A stretch of 39,130 bases of DNA from Vulcanococcus sp. (GCA_019264575.1 JAHUZV010000005.1:1-39130); one strand, 5' to 3'; counted from the first letter of the stretch, positions 26,422-35,712 are shown. Made by a program: numbers and translations. The notes: a model not told the origin generated them from the sequence alone.

Positions 26422-27308
26422 AGCCCCAAGTCAGCGGCGCTGCTGATCTGAGCGGTGGTGATCCCTTCGCAGCTGCGCTTGATCAGGCCGCTCAGTACGT
26501 TGCCGGGGCCGATTTCCACTGCCGTATCGATGCCATCGGCGCTGAAGCGATCCATGGTTTCGCGCCAGCGCACACCCGTGATCATTTGGCTCCGCAGGCG
26601 AGCTTTGAGTGCTGCACCGCTGGTTTCGGGGCTGGGATCGGTGTTGCTCAGCACGGGGATGCTGGCGTCGTTGAAGGGCACGCTTTCCAGCTGGGTGGCG
26701 AAGGCATCGGCCGCCGCTTGCATGAAGGGCGAGTGGAACGCTCCGCTCACTGCCAGGGGGATGGCGCGTTTGCACTTGAGCTGGCCGCTCACGCCCGCCA
26801 CCGCTTCGGGGGATCCCGACAGCACCACCTGGGCGCTGCTGTTGTCGTTGGCAATCACCACCCCTTCGGTGACGGCCACCAGTTGTTCGAGCTCGGCGCG
26901 ATCGAAGCCCATCACGGCCGTCATGGCGCCGCCACCGGCGGCGGCCATCAGCTCGCTGCGGGTTTTCATCAGTTGCAGTCCCGTCGTCACATCGAACACG
27001 CCGGCGGCATAGAGGGCCACCAGTTCACCCAGGCTGTGGCCCGCCACCAGATCAGCCTGGCGCCCCTGGGCCTTGAGGCCATCCACCAGCAGGCTTTCGA
27101 TCACGAACAGGGCCGGCTGGGTGTTGCGCGTGTCGTTGAGATCGCTCAGCTCGCCTTCGGCTTCGCCGGCGCAGATGGCTAGAAGGTCGCGCCCGAGCAG
27201 CTCGGAGGCGGCGGCGAAGCGTTCAGCGGCCCCGGGTAGTTCGAGCACCCCGGCAGCCATGCCCACCTTTTGTGAGCCCTGTCCGGGAAACACCCAGGCG
27301 ATACCCAT
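26418..27308 (-). CDS. fabD: Malonyl-CoA:ACP transacylase (FabD)
   Basis: Moves malonyl from CoA to acyl carrier protein for fatty acid elongation. The 296-residue protein starts AWVFPGQGSQKVGM (4-17), has the nucleophile motif GHSLGE at 90-95 (Ser92) and the catalytic His192 in SGAFHSPFM. Length is typical. It lies 60 nt after fabH and overlaps plsC by 4 nt. Confidence 0.97.
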   Translation of the reverse strand: MGIAWVFPGQGSQKVGMAAGVLELPGAAERFAAASELLGRDLLAICAGEAEGELSDLNDTRNTQPALFVIESLLVDGLKAQGRQADLVAGHSLGELVALYAAGVFDVTTGLQLMKTRSELMAAAGGGAMTAVMGFDRAELEQLVAVTEGVVIANDNSSAQVVLSGSPEAVAGVSGQLKCKRAIPLAVSGAFHSPFMQAAADAFATQLESVPFNDASIPVLSNTDPSPETSGAALKARLRSQMITGVRWRETMDRFSADGIDTAVEIGPGNVLSGLIKRSCEGITTAQISSAADLGL

Positions 27309-27368
27309 AGCCGCTCGCGTTGCATTGTCGGGGGGAGATTACGCGGCGGGGCAGAGATTGCAGCCGGT

Positions 27369-28391
27369 TCAGCCTTGCGGGCCCGCCCAGCGCAGCAGCG
27401 CTCCGCCCCAGCTCAGGCCGGCGCCAAAGCCGCTGCTGGCAATCAGATCACCCGGCTTGATGCGGCCATCCTTCACGGCCTCATCCAGCATCAGCGGAAT
27501 GGTGGCGGCGGAGGTGTTGCCGTAGCTGGCGAGGTTGCTGAGCACTCGCTCATGGGGGATGGCAAAGCGATCGGCCACGGCATCGAGGATCCGCTGGTTG
27601 GCCTGGTGCAGCAGCAGCCAGTTGAGATCGGAGGCAGGGGTGCCGGTGCTCTCCAGCAGCTCTTTGAGCACCGCCGGCACTTCCCGCACCGCGAACTTGT
27701 ACACCTCCTGGCCGTTCATGCGCAGGGGCGCAAAGCCGCCCACCTGAGCGCTTACGCCACCGAGCACATCGGTGTGGGTGTCGGTCTGGGCGAGGGTGAG
27801 GCAACCGTTGCGGCTGCCATCGGAGTGCATGCGGAAGCCCAGCAGGCCATTGGCCTCATCAGCGCAGGCTTCCACCGCTACTGCGGCAGCACCATCGCCA
27901 AACAGCACGCAGGTGGTGCGGTCGTCCCAGTCCACCCAGCGGCTCAGTTGATCAGCTCCAATCACCAGCGCGCGGCGCATCGCCCCGCTGCGCAGGTATT
28001 GCCCTGCTGTGATCAGGGCAAACAGAAAACCGCTGCAGGCGGCGGTGAGATCAAAGGCCACGGCGTTGCGAGCACCGATCGCCCCCTGCACGCGTGGTGC
28101 GGTGCCGAAGAGGTCGTCGGGGCTGGAGGTGGCCATCAGGATCAAGTCGAGATCCTCAGGGCTCCAGCCGGCATGCTCCAGCGCAGCCTGGGCGGCCCGG
28201 CTTGCCAGCACGGTGAGCGGTTCATCGGCGGCGCAGATGCGGCGGGCGCCGATGCCGGTGCGGGTGCGAATCCACTCGTCGCTGGTGTCGACCCGTTCGC
28301 TCAGCTGTTGATTGCTGACGCTGATGGCGGGAACGGCGCTGCCGCATCCAACCAGGGCCATGCCGCAGCGATCGATCTGGCCCTGCCGCAC
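27369..28391 (-). CDS. fabH: 3-oxoacyl-ACP synthase III (FabH)
   Basis: Starts fatty acid synthesis by condensing acetyl-CoA with malonyl-ACP. Counting from the GTG at 28391 (340 residues), the catalytic triad is Cys119 in LTAACSGFLFAL, the histidine in LLLHQANQRI and the asparagine in SYGNTSAAT. SDEWIRTRTGI at 37-47 is diagnostic for the family. The ATG at 28361 (MALVGCGSA) would give 330 residues and is a credible alternative start. It follows plsX by 25 nt. Confidence 0.96.
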   Translation of the reverse strand: MRQGQIDRCGMALVGCGSAVPAISVSNQQLSERVDTSDEWIRTRTGIGARRICAADEPLTVLASRAAQAALEHAGWSPEDLDLILMATSSPDDLFGTAPRVQGAIGARNAVAFDLTAACSGFLFALITAGQYLRSGAMRRALVIGADQLSRWVDWDDRTTCVLFGDGAAAVAVEACADEANGLLGFRMHSDGSRNGCLTLAQTDTHTDVLGGVSAQVGGFAPLRMNGQEVYKFAVREVPAVLKELLESTGTPASDLNWLLLHQANQRILDAVADRFAIPHERVLSNLASYGNTSAATIPLMLDEAVKDGRIKPGDLIASSGFGAGLSWGGALLRWAGPQG

Positions 28392-28416
28392 CGGTTCAAC
28401 CCAATGGTGGGGTCAG

Positions 28417-29766
28417 TCAACCACAGGCAACGGCTGGTTCTGATCCCTCGCTCAGCCGTTGCAGATCCTCCATCACACCGTGGTTGGCGGCGGAGTGGGC
28501 GATGCGTAGGGCGCTCACCACTGAGAGGGCCTTGCTGCTGCCATGGCCGATCACGCAAACCCCATTCACGCCCAGCAGCAGGGCGCCGCCGTGCTCGGCG
28601 TGATCGAGGCGTTTTTTGATGCGGCGCAGATTGCTCATTAAGAAGGCGGAGCCCACCTTGCCGCGGCGGCCGCGGGGCAGCTCTGCCTTGAGCACATCCA
28701 GCAGCACGCTGCCCACGCTCTCGAGGAACTTCAGTAGCACGTTGCCCGTGAAGCCGTCGCACACCACTACATCGAACTCGCCTGAGAGCACGTCGCGCCC
28801 CTCGCAGTTGCCGGCAAAGTGGAAGCGGGTTTCGGCGGCCATCAGCGGATAGGTGCGCAGGGCCAGGTCGTTGCCCTTGCACTCCTCTTCACCGATGTTG
28901 AGCAGGCCGATGCGGGGCTGCTTCATCTGCAGCACATCGCGGCTGTAGATGTTGCCGAGCAGAGCCCATTGGTGCAGATAGGCCGGCTTGGCGTCCATGT
29001 TGGCGCCCACATCCAGGACCAGCACCTGCTGCTCGGGGTCTTTGGTGGGGAACAGAGCGCCGATGGCGGGGCGATCGATGCCCTTCAGCCGCCCAAGCCG
29101 GAAGATCGCTGAGGCCATCACAGCTCCGGAGTTGCCCGCCGAATACACGGCTGTGGCCTTGCCCTCCTTCACCAGATCCATCGCCAGGTTGATGCTGGCG
29201 TCGCGCTTCTTGCGCACCACGGTGGCTTCTTCATCCATGCCCACCGACACACCACTGGGCACCAGCTCCAGCAGGCCTTCCTGCTGGGCGCTCTGCAGTT
29301 CTTCAGCTAGATCAAGTTCGGCCACGGCGGCGGCCACCGCTTCGGCTTCCGCTACGAATTTCACCCGCAGCGGCAGCAACCGCACCGCCCGCAGGCAGCC
29401 TTCCAGGATCGGCCCGGGGGCGTAGTCACCGCCCATGCCGTCCACGGCGACCCAGAGGCGGTCGGCGTCGTTGATGGGGGTGCCTTCGCTGCCGCCCACG
29501 CCCCGCTGCAGCCGCCGCAGGGGATCAAACACCAGCGGTTGCAGCACGGTGTTGGCCGCACCGGCCGCGGCGCCAGCAGCGCTGCCGGCCATCGACCCTG
29601 CCATCGACCCAGCGGCATTGGCCGTGGCTGTGGCAGTTCCCACGAGGCTGGTCACCGCTGCATTGCGGCGGTACCAGATCACCAGCCGACGGATGGCGCG
29701 GGGTTGGCCGCGGCGGTTGGAGCCGTGGCCTGGGGCGTCAGAGGGCTTCGGGGGCAACGGCGTCAA
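28417..29766 (-). CDS. plsX: Phosphate acyltransferase PlsX with long N-terminal extension
   Basis: Makes acyl-phosphate from acyl-ACP for phospholipid synthesis. The core starts at WVAVDGMGGDYAPGPILEG (105-123) and includes SAGNSGAVMASA, LDVGANMDAKP and CDGFTGNVLLK. The 449 residues exceed the usual about 340 because of a roughly 100-residue N-terminal extension. That extension has a basic helix (RAIRRLVIWYRRN, 24-36), an Ala/Gly/Ser/Met repeat tract (53-72) and QPLVFDPLRRLQRG (76-89); similar extensions occur in marine Synechococcus as I recall. The ATG at 29766 overlaps the end of rpaB by 29 nt, so the true start may lie slightly downstream. Confidence 0.95.
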   Translation of the reverse strand: MTPLPPKPSDAPGHGSNRRGQPRAIRRLVIWYRRNAAVTSLVGTATATANAAGSMAGSMAGSAAGAAAGAANTVLQPLVFDPLRRLQRGVGGSEGTPINDADRLWVAVDGMGGDYAPGPILEGCLRAVRLLPLRVKFVAEAEAVAAAVAELDLAEELQSAQQEGLLELVPSGVSVGMDEEATVVRKKRDASINLAMDLVKEGKATAVYSAGNSGAVMASAIFRLGRLKGIDRPAIGALFPTKDPEQQVLVLDVGANMDAKPAYLHQWALLGNIYSRDVLQMKQPRIGLLNIGEEECKGNDLALRTYPLMAAETRFHFAGNCEGRDVLSGEFDVVVCDGFTGNVLLKFLESVGSVLLDVLKAELPRGRRGKVGSAFLMSNLRRIKKRLDHAEHGGALLLGVNGVCVIGHGSSKALSVVSALRIAHSAANHGVMEDLQRLSEGSEPAVACG

Positions 29767-30499
29767 CGATGCGTTGGAACAGATAGCCGGTGCCGCGGGC
29801 CGTGAGGATCAGCTCGGGGTTCGCCGGATCGTCTTCCAGTTTGGAGCGCAGACGGGAAATATGGACATCCACCACCCGGGTGTCCACGTGACGTTCGGGG
29901 GTGTAGCCCCACACCTCCTTAAGGATTTCGCCGCGGCTGAAGGGTTCGCCGCTGCGGCCCACCAGCAGCTCCAGCAGGCTGAATTCCATGCCTGTGAGGC
30001 GGATGCGCTCCTCACCGCGGTACACCTGCCGCTTGTTGGTGTCGATGCGCAGCTCGCCCACCTGGATCACCCCGGAGTTGGGGATGCCGGCCACGCTCTC
30101 TTTCTCCACGCGGCGCAGTACGCAGCGGATGCGGGCCTCCAGCTCCTTGGGGCTGAAGGGTTTCACCACGTAATCGTCGGCGCCCAGTTCAAGGCCGGTA
30201 ATGCGGTCGGCTACATCGCCGAGGGCAGTGAGCATCACGATCGGCACATCCGATTCCTTGCGCAGCTCCTGGCAGACGCCGTAGCCATCGAGCTTCGGCA
30301 TCATCACGTCGAGCACCACCAGATCGGGATCGGTGCGGCGGAAGGCTTCGAGCGCTTCCTGGCCATCACAGGCGGTGACCACCTGGTAGCCAATCATCGA
30401 CAGCCGCGTTTCCAGAATCCGGCGGATGCTCGCTTCGTCGTCCACCACAAGGATGGTTTCCTTGGCGGTGGAGGGAGTTGTGGCGGTTGAGGCCGTCAT
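29738..30499 (-). CDS. rpaB: Response regulator RpaB (Ycf27), OmpR family
   Basis: The essential high-light/redox stress regulator that binds HLR1 sites at photosynthesis genes. With the ATG at 30499 it is 253 residues. The receiver domain starts ETILVVDDEASIRRILETRL; the phospho-acceptor is Asp64 in VVLDVMMPKLDG. A linker leads to the winged-helix domain (RLTGMEFSLLELLVGRSGEP, VDTRVVDVHISRLRSKLED). The sequence is close to what I know of RpaB. A much longer frame upstream is antisense to radA and not real. plsX follows with overlap, so the regulator probably shares a transcript with lipid genes. Confidence 0.96.
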   Translation of the reverse strand: MTASTATTPSTAKETILVVDDEASIRRILETRLSMIGYQVVTACDGQEALEAFRRTDPDLVVLDVMMPKLDGYGVCQELRKESDVPIVMLTALGDVADRITGLELGADDYVVKPFSPKELEARIRCVLRRVEKESVAGIPNSGVIQVGELRIDTNKRQVYRGEERIRLTGMEFSLLELLVGRSGEPFSRGEILKEVWGYTPERHVDTRVVDVHISRLRSKLEDDPANPELILTARGTGYLFQRIVDAVAPEAL

Positions 30500-30525
30500 T
30501 GCGCCACTCGCTGTGGACGGGGTTA

Positions 30526-30541
30526 AGTAGTTCGACCTACT
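30526..30541. promoter_or_regulatory. Short palindrome in the rpaB/radA divergent spacer
   Basis: AGTAG (30526-30530) and CTACT (30537-30541) form an inverted repeat around TTCGAC. It lies 27 nt upstream of rpaB and 56 nt upstream of radA. It does not match the HLR1 consensus used by RpaB. A role as operator is only a suggestion. Confidence 0.25.
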
Positions 30542-30597
30542 GAAAAGGTCGGCAGGCCTCCGGGTTCTGCGGCAGCCACCTTTCTTCATACTCCGTT

Positions 30598-32046
30598 TTG
30601 GCCCGCGCCACCAGCCTTTACGTCTGCCAGAGCTGCGGAGCCCAGACCCGCCAGTTCTTTGGTCGCTGCAGCAGCTGCGGCAGTTGGAACACGCTGGTGG
30701 AGCAGACGGCCACCCCCACCGACAACCGCCGCCGCCGCCCGGTGGCCGCGGCACCCGAGGCCGCAATGCCAGCGGCACCACGGCGCTCGGAGCCGATCGC
30801 GGCTGTGGGCGATCGGCCCCTGCAGCGCCTGGGCAGTGGCTACGGCGAGCTGGATCGTGTGCTCGGCGGTGGTTTGGTGCCGGGTTCCCTGGTGCTGCTG
30901 GGCGGTGATCCCGGTATCGGCAAGAGCACGTTGTTGCTGCAGAGCGCCCAGGCCATGGCCGCGCGCCATTCGGTTTTGTATGTGAGCGCTGAGGAATCAG
31001 CGCAGCAGGTGAAGTTGCGTTGGCGGCGGCTGGCGGAAGAGCAGGGGGAGCTGGCACCTGTGGCCGAACAGCAAGCCGGGGGGCCGGGATTGCAGCTGCT
31101 GGCGGAAACCGATCTGGAGCTGGTGCTGCAGGAGCTGGAGGCGTTGCGCCCTGCCGTGGCGGTGATCGACAGCATCCAGGCCCTTCACGACGGCGAGCTG
31201 GGCAGCGCTCCCGGTTCGGTGGCCCAGGTGCGCGAGTGCGCGGCGGCCCTGGCCCGCATCGCCAAACGACAAGACACAGCCCTGCTGCTGGTGGGCCATG
31301 TGACCAAGGAGGGGATGCTGGCGGGCCCCAAGGTGCTGGAGCACCTGGTGGATGCGGTGCTCACCTTCGAAGGGGATCGCTTCGCGAGCCACCGGCTGCT
31401 GCGGGCCGTGAAAAACCGCTTCGGCGCCACCCATGAGCTGGGGGTGTTTGAGATGCGCGGCCAGGGCCTGGCTCAGGTGCTCAACCCCAGTGAGCTGTTC
31501 CTGGGCAGCGATGAGCCCAGCGCCGGCACTGCCACGATCGTGGCCTGCGAAGGCACGCGGCCCCTGGTGGTGGAACTGCAGGCCCTGGTGAGCACCACCA
31601 GCTACTCGAGCCCGCGCCGCACAGCCACCGGCATCGGCACCAACCGGCTCCACCAGATCCTGGCGGTGCTGGAAAAGCATCTGGGCCTGCCCCTCTCCCG
31701 CTTCGACTGCTACTTGGCGGTGGCCGGTGGCCTCGAAGTGGAAGAGCCGGCGGCGGATCTGGGGGTGGCCGCGGCGGTGGTCGCCAGCTATCGGGATCTC
31801 ACCCTGCCGCCAGGCACCGTGTTGATCGGTGAGTTGGGCCTGGGCGGCCAGCTGCGGCCGGTGGCCCAGCTGGAGCAGCGGTTGCAGGAATCAGCCCGCC
31901 TCGGGTTCCGCCGGGCCGTTGTGCCCAAGGGCAGTGGCCTCGGCCGCCTTGCCGCCGGGCTCGATTTGCAGTTGCTGGAGGCAGGCGGTGTGGCTGAAGC
32001 GCTCGTGGCGGCGCTGGGCGTGAATCCGGCCGACGATCGCGCCTGA
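30598..32046 (+). CDS. radA: DNA repair protein RadA
   Basis: A RecA-like ATPase that helps branch migration in recombinational repair. The 482-residue protein has a four-cysteine zinc finger (Cys10, Cys13, Cys24, Cys27), Walker A GGDPGIGKST at 102-111, the RadA-specific KNRFG motif in RAVKNRFGATHELGVF, and a C-terminal Lon-protease-like domain (GLEVEEPAADLGVAAAV, LPPGTVLIGELGLGGQLR). The start is TTG at 30598; the zinc finger begins nine residues later, so no later start is possible. Divergent from rpaB, convergent with ycf3. Confidence 0.96.
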   Translation: MARATSLYVCQSCGAQTRQFFGRCSSCGSWNTLVEQTATPTDNRRRRPVAAAPEAAMPAAPRRSEPIAAVGDRPLQRLGSGYGELDRVLGGGLVPGSLVLLGGDPGIGKSTLLLQSAQAMAARHSVLYVSAEESAQQVKLRWRRLAEEQGELAPVAEQQAGGPGLQLLAETDLELVLQELEALRPAVAVIDSIQALHDGELGSAPGSVAQVRECAAALARIAKRQDTALLLVGHVTKEGMLAGPKVLEHLVDAVLTFEGDRFASHRLLRAVKNRFGATHELGVFEMRGQGLAQVLNPSELFLGSDEPSAGTATIVACEGTRPLVVELQALVSTTSYSSPRRTATGIGTNRLHQILAVLEKHLGLPLSRFDCYLAVAGGLEVEEPAADLGVAAAVVASYRDLTLPPGTVLIGELGLGGQLRPVAQLEQRLQESARLGFRRAVVPKGSGLGRLAAGLDLQLLEAGGVAEALVAALGVNPADDRA

Positions 32047-32055
32047 TGCAGCACC

Positions 32056-32085
32056 AGCCCAGGGCCTGACGCCTAGGCCTTGGCT
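32056..32085. terminator. Weak imperfect hairpin between convergent radA and ycf3
   Basis: AGCC (32056-32059) pairs with GGCT (32082-32085), and AGG-CCT segments inside (32061-32067 with 32075-32080) extend the stem with one mismatch and one bulge. It lies in the spacer between two convergent stop codons, where a shared terminator is expected. There is no clear T-run, so the call is weak. Confidence 0.25.
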
Positions 32086-32606
32086 CAGAAGTACACGTCC
32101 ACGCTGCCGCGGCCGCTGGTCTTGAGCCAGTTCTGGGCCTCGATGTAGTTGTTGGGGGCCAGGCGGATGGCCTTCGTCCACAGATCAGCAGCCTGATCGA
32201 AGTGGCGGTCCGCCAGGTCGGCGTCGCCCTTTTCCTCGGCCAGGGAGCCCAGGTGGTGATGAATCACCGCCATGTTGTTGAGGGCCTGCGGCATCTTGCT
32301 GTTGAGATCGAGGGCCTGGCCGTATTGGTCGAGCGCTTTCTCGTGCTCTCCGTTGCTGGCGTACACCAGCGCCATGTTGTAGAGGATGAAGGCGCGGTCG
32401 TTCGGGTCTTCCTCGAGTTTGAGGGCCTCGGCGTAGTTATCGAGAGCCTCGGCGTATTCCCCGTCGGCTTGGGCGCTCATGCCATCGCGGTAGTAGGCGA
32501 AGGCCTCCTTGGCGCGCTGGTTGGTGGGCAGCACCTTGAGGATCAGGTCCGCCATCACCGTGAAGCTCTTGTCGATGAAGTTGTCGTTGCGCTGGGAGCG
32601 GGGCAC
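32085..32606 (-). CDS. ycf3: Photosystem I assembly protein Ycf3 (TPR protein)
   Basis: A 173-residue assembly factor for photosystem I on thylakoids. It begins [20 protein letters not shown], the conserved Ycf3 N-terminus. Three TPR units follow: [20 protein letters not shown] region, then [20 protein letters not shown], then [20 protein letters not shown]. The C-terminus is [14 protein letters not shown]. Length matches plastid and cyanobacterial Ycf3. It diverges from the copper ATPase gene across 102 nt. Confidence 0.97.
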   Translation of the reverse strand: MPRSQRNDNFIDKSFTVMADLILKVLPTNQRAKEAFAYYRDGMSAQADGEYAEALDNYAEALKLEEDPNDRAFILYNMALVYASNGEHEKALDQYGQALDLNSKMPQALNNMAVIHHHLGSLAEEKGDADLADRHFDQAADLWTKAIRLAPNNYIEAQNWLKTSGRGSVDVYF

Positions 32607-32708
32607 GGCGGTTTGTGGAGCTTCGTGGGCCCATCCTCACCTGCCTGCTGTGCTTGCTGCCTGGGCTGTTCGCACTCCCTAGCCTGAGAGCCATCAACTG
32701 CCAGCACC

Positions 32709-35060
32709 GTGAGCAGCGGCTCTGAATCTGCCCCGCAGCCGGTGGCTGCCCTGCTGCTCGAGGTGGAGGGTATGAAGTGCGGCGGCTGCGTGCGCGCCGT
32801 GGAGCAGCGCCTGTTGGCTCAGCCTGGGGTGCGTCAGGCCAGCGTGAGCCTGCTCAATCGCACCGCCTGGGTGGGCTTGGATCCGGCTCTGCTGGCTGAG
32901 GCAGGCCGTGATCCCGCCGAAGGCCTGATCGAGGCGCTGCTCACCATGGGCTACCAAGCCCATCGCCGAGAGGAGCAGGTGAGCACGCCAGCGGAGCGCG
33001 CTCAGCAGCAGAGCTGGTGGGAGCGCTGGCAGCAGTTGGTGGTGGCCCTGGTGTTGCTGCTGCTCTCGGCAGCGGGGCACCTGGCCGAGATGGGCCAGCT
33101 GCCTCTGCCCTGGCTGGCCGACATTCGCATGCACGCCCTTGTGGCCACCCTGGCTCTGGCCTTCCCGGGTCGGCCGATATTGGTGCGGGGCTTGCGTTCG
33201 GCCCTGGCCGGTGCCCCTGGCATGGACACGTTGGTGGGCCTGGGTATGGCCAGCGCCTACCTCGCCAGCCTGGTGGCGCTGATCTGGCCGGCGGTGGGTT
33301 GGCAGTGCTTCTTCAACGAGCCGGTCACCCTACTGGGCTTTGTGCTGCTCGGCCGGTTTCTCGAGGAGCGTGCCCGCTTCCGCACCGGCCGCGCCCTGCA
33401 GGAGCTGGCGCGGCTGCAGCCCGATGAGGCCCTTTTGGTGGTGGGCACTGGGGCTGAGGCGATCACCCGCCCGGTGCGAGTGGGTGCCCTGCGCCCTGGT
33501 GATCGCTTGAAGCTGCTGCCTGGAGATCGGGTGCCCGTGGATAGCCGCGTGCTGGAGGGCCTCTCCAACCTGGATGTTTCGAGCCTCACCGGTGAACCGT
33601 TGCCCCAGCAGGTGAGCGTGGGCTGCGAACTGGCAGCCGGCAGCCTCAACCTTCAGGCCCCACTGCTGCTGGAGGTGGTGCGCCCAGGGCGCGACAGCGC
33701 CGTGGCGCGAATCATTGCGTTGGTGGAGCAGGCTCAGTCGCGCAAGGGGCCGATTCAAGGGCTCACCGATCGGGTGGCTGGCCGTTTCAGCGTGGCGGTG
33801 ATGCTGCTGGCGCTCGCCACCTTGATCTTTTGGTGGCTCTGGGGCGCTCAGCTCTGGCCCCAGGTGCTCACGGCTGCCCCGGCGGTCCATGCCCACGGCG
33901 CCCACAGAAGCCTGGGGCTGAGCGCAGAAACCCCGTTTGTGCTCGGTTTGCAACTGAGCATTGCCGTGCTGGTGGTGGCCTGCCCCTGCGCCTTGGGGCT
34001 GGCTACGCCGGCGGCGATCACCGTGGGCACTGGCCGCGCCGCCAAGGCCGGCATCCTGTTTCGCGGCGGCGACGTGATCGAAACCGCCGCTGCGCTCAAA
34101 ACCGTGTTCTTCGATAAGACCGGCACCTTGAGCATCGGCCGTCCCAGCCTCAGCGGCCTGCTCGAAGCAGGCAGCGGCGCTGGCAGCGCTGAGCTGGTTC
34201 AGCTGGCCGCCAGCCTCGAGGTCGATACGCGCCATCCCCTGGCCCATGCCCTGCTGCAGCGGGCCCAGGAGCTCGAGCTCCCCCTGCTTCCGGTGCAGCA
34301 GGCGCGCACCCTCGCTGGTGATGGGCTGGAGGGCGAGGTGGAGGGTTATGGGCGCTGCCGGCTGGGTCGTCCGGGCTGGATCGCCGCCTCGGGTGTGGTC
34401 TTTGCGCCTGAGCAGCAGCGCTGGCTTGAAGCGCAGGAGGCCTGCGGTGCCACGGTGGTGGCTCTCAGCGCTGAGCAGCAGTTGCTGGCGTTGCTCGCCA
34501 TCGAAGACCTGATGCGCCCGGATGCCCCCGAGGCTTTGGCCGCACTCCAGGCCATGGGTTTGCGGCTGGGCGTTCTCAGCGGTGATCGGCAGGGGCCTGT
34601 GCAGCGGCTGGGTGCAGCCTTGGGGCTGCGCCCTGATCAATTGGCGTGGGAACTGCTGCCCCAGCAGAAGCTGGAGCGGCTGCAGCACGGCGGTGCCAAG
34701 GGCCCGGTGGCGATGGTCGGCGATGGCATCAACGACGCCCCTGCCCTGGCGGCGGCAGACCTCGGCATCGCCGTGGGTACCGGCACCCAGATCGCGATGG
34801 ATACCGCCGATCTGGTGGTGCTCGGTGATCACCTCACCGCCATTCCCCAGGCCCTGCGCCTGGCCCGCCTCACCATGGCCAAGGTGCGTCAGAACCTCGC
34901 CTGGGCCTTCGGCTACAACCTGCTGGTGTTGCCCATTGCCGCCGGTGCACTGCTGCCGGGCTTTGGTGTGGTGCTCTCCCCTCCTTTGGCAGCTCTGTTG
35001 ATGGCCCTCAGTTCGATCACCGTGGTGGTGAACGCCTTGCTGCTTGGTGGTGATGACTGA
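32709..35060 (+). CDS. ctaA: Copper-type P1B ATPase, CtaA-like
   Basis: A heavy-metal-transporting P-type ATPase, 783 residues. An N-terminal HMA domain carries GMKCGGC (Cys24, Cys27); the membrane CPC motif is Cys425-Pro-Cys427 in VACPCALGLATPAA; the phosphorylation site is Asp469 in DKTGTL; HPLAHALL is the P1B-specific HP motif and GDGINDAPAL the hinge. CPC plus this HMA indicates Cu(I). In cyanobacteria CtaA brings copper in for plastocyanin and cytochrome oxidase, while PacS serves thylakoids; the CtaA label rests on the MKCxGC type of metal site. A His-containing loop (VHAHGAHRS) lies near residues 396-404. The start is GTG at 32709. It overlaps tmk by 8 nt. Confidence 0.9.
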   Translation: MSSGSESAPQPVAALLLEVEGMKCGGCVRAVEQRLLAQPGVRQASVSLLNRTAWVGLDPALLAEAGRDPAEGLIEALLTMGYQAHRREEQVSTPAERAQQQSWWERWQQLVVALVLLLLSAAGHLAEMGQLPLPWLADIRMHALVATLALAFPGRPILVRGLRSALAGAPGMDTLVGLGMASAYLASLVALIWPAVGWQCFFNEPVTLLGFVLLGRFLEERARFRTGRALQELARLQPDEALLVVGTGAEAITRPVRVGALRPGDRLKLLPGDRVPVDSRVLEGLSNLDVSSLTGEPLPQQVSVGCELAAGSLNLQAPLLLEVVRPGRDSAVARIIALVEQAQSRKGPIQGLTDRVAGRFSVAVMLLALATLIFWWLWGAQLWPQVLTAAPAVHAHGAHRSLGLSAETPFVLGLQLSIAVLVVACPCALGLATPAAITVGTGRAAKAGILFRGGDVIETAAALKTVFFDKTGTLSIGRPSLSGLLEAGSGAGSAELVQLAASLEVDTRHPLAHALLQRAQELELPLLPVQQARTLAGDGLEGEVEGYGRCRLGRPGWIAASGVVFAPEQQRWLEAQEACGATVVALSAEQQLLALLAIEDLMRPDAPEALAALQAMGLRLGVLSGDRQGPVQRLGAALGLRPDQLAWELLPQQKLERLQHGGAKGPVAMVGDGINDAPALAAADLGIAVGTGTQIAMDTADLVVLGDHLTAIPQALRLARLTMAKVRQNLAWAFGYNLLVLPIAAGALLPGFGVVLSPPLAALLMALSSITVVVNALLLGGDD

Positions 35061-35712
35061 GCGCGGCCGCTTTCTGGTGCTTGAGGGGATCGATGGTTGC
35101 GGCAAGACCACCCAGATCCAGCACCTGCGCCAGTGGCTGCCCAGCAGCGGCCTGATGCCTGCTGGCGCCGAGCTGGTGGTGACCCGCGAGCCCGGTGGCA
35201 CCGAGCTGGGCCGCGCCCTGCGGGAACTGCTGCTGCATCCCCCTGGGGCCGCGGCACCCTGCAGCACCGCTGAGCTGCTTCTCTATGCCGCCGATCGCGC
35301 CCAGCATGTGCAGGAGCACATCCGGCCGGCGCTCGAGGCGGGGCATTGGGTGTTGAGCGATCGCTTCAGTGGCTCCACCGCCGCTTATCAGGGCTATGGC
35401 CGCGGCTTGTCGTTGCCGTTGATCGAGCAGCTCAGCCTGATCGCCTGCCGTGGCTTGCAGCCGGATCTCACCCTGCTGCTCGATGTGCCACTGGCGGAGT
35501 CGCTGCGGCGGCGCGGTCATCGCCCCGCTGATCGCATTGAGGCCAGCGGTGAAGCCTTTCTGGCGCGCGTCTGCGCTGGGTTTGTGGCGCTGGCGGCTCA
35601 GCCGGGCTGGCAGCGGCTGGATGGAACGCAACCAGCGGAGCAGGTGAGCGCAGCCCTGCAAGCGGCCATCACCCAGTGCTGCAGGGCCGATCGCCCCGGC
35701 GCTGATGGCTGA
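35053..35712 (+). CDS. tmk: Thymidylate kinase
   Basis: Phosphorylates dTMP to dTDP for DNA synthesis. Using the ATG at 35053 it is 219 residues. The P-loop is EGIDGCGKTTQ (11-21); VTREPGGTELGRALRELLL and SDRFSGSTAAYQGYGRG carry the DR motif and substrate-binding residues. The frame extends to a TTG at 35044, but MTERGRFLVLEG is the family-like start. It overlaps the copper ATPase end by 8 nt and holB by 8 nt. Confidence 0.96.
   Translation: MTERGRFLVLEGIDGCGKTTQIQHLRQWLPSSGLMPAGAELVVTREPGGTELGRALRELLLHPPGAAAPCSTAELLLYAADRAQHVQEHIRPALEAGHWVLSDRFSGSTAAYQGYGRGLSLPLIEQLSLIACRGLQPDLTLLLDVPLAESLRRRGHRPADRIEASGEAFLARVCAGFVALAAQPGWQRLDGTQPAEQVSAALQAAITQCCRADRPGADG

Noticed and set aside
30500..31057. 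N-terminal extension of RpaB opposite radA
   Set aside because: The frame stays open upstream of 30499 but the translation is Pro/Arg-rich shadow of radA. The receiver domain is complete from the ATG at 30499.
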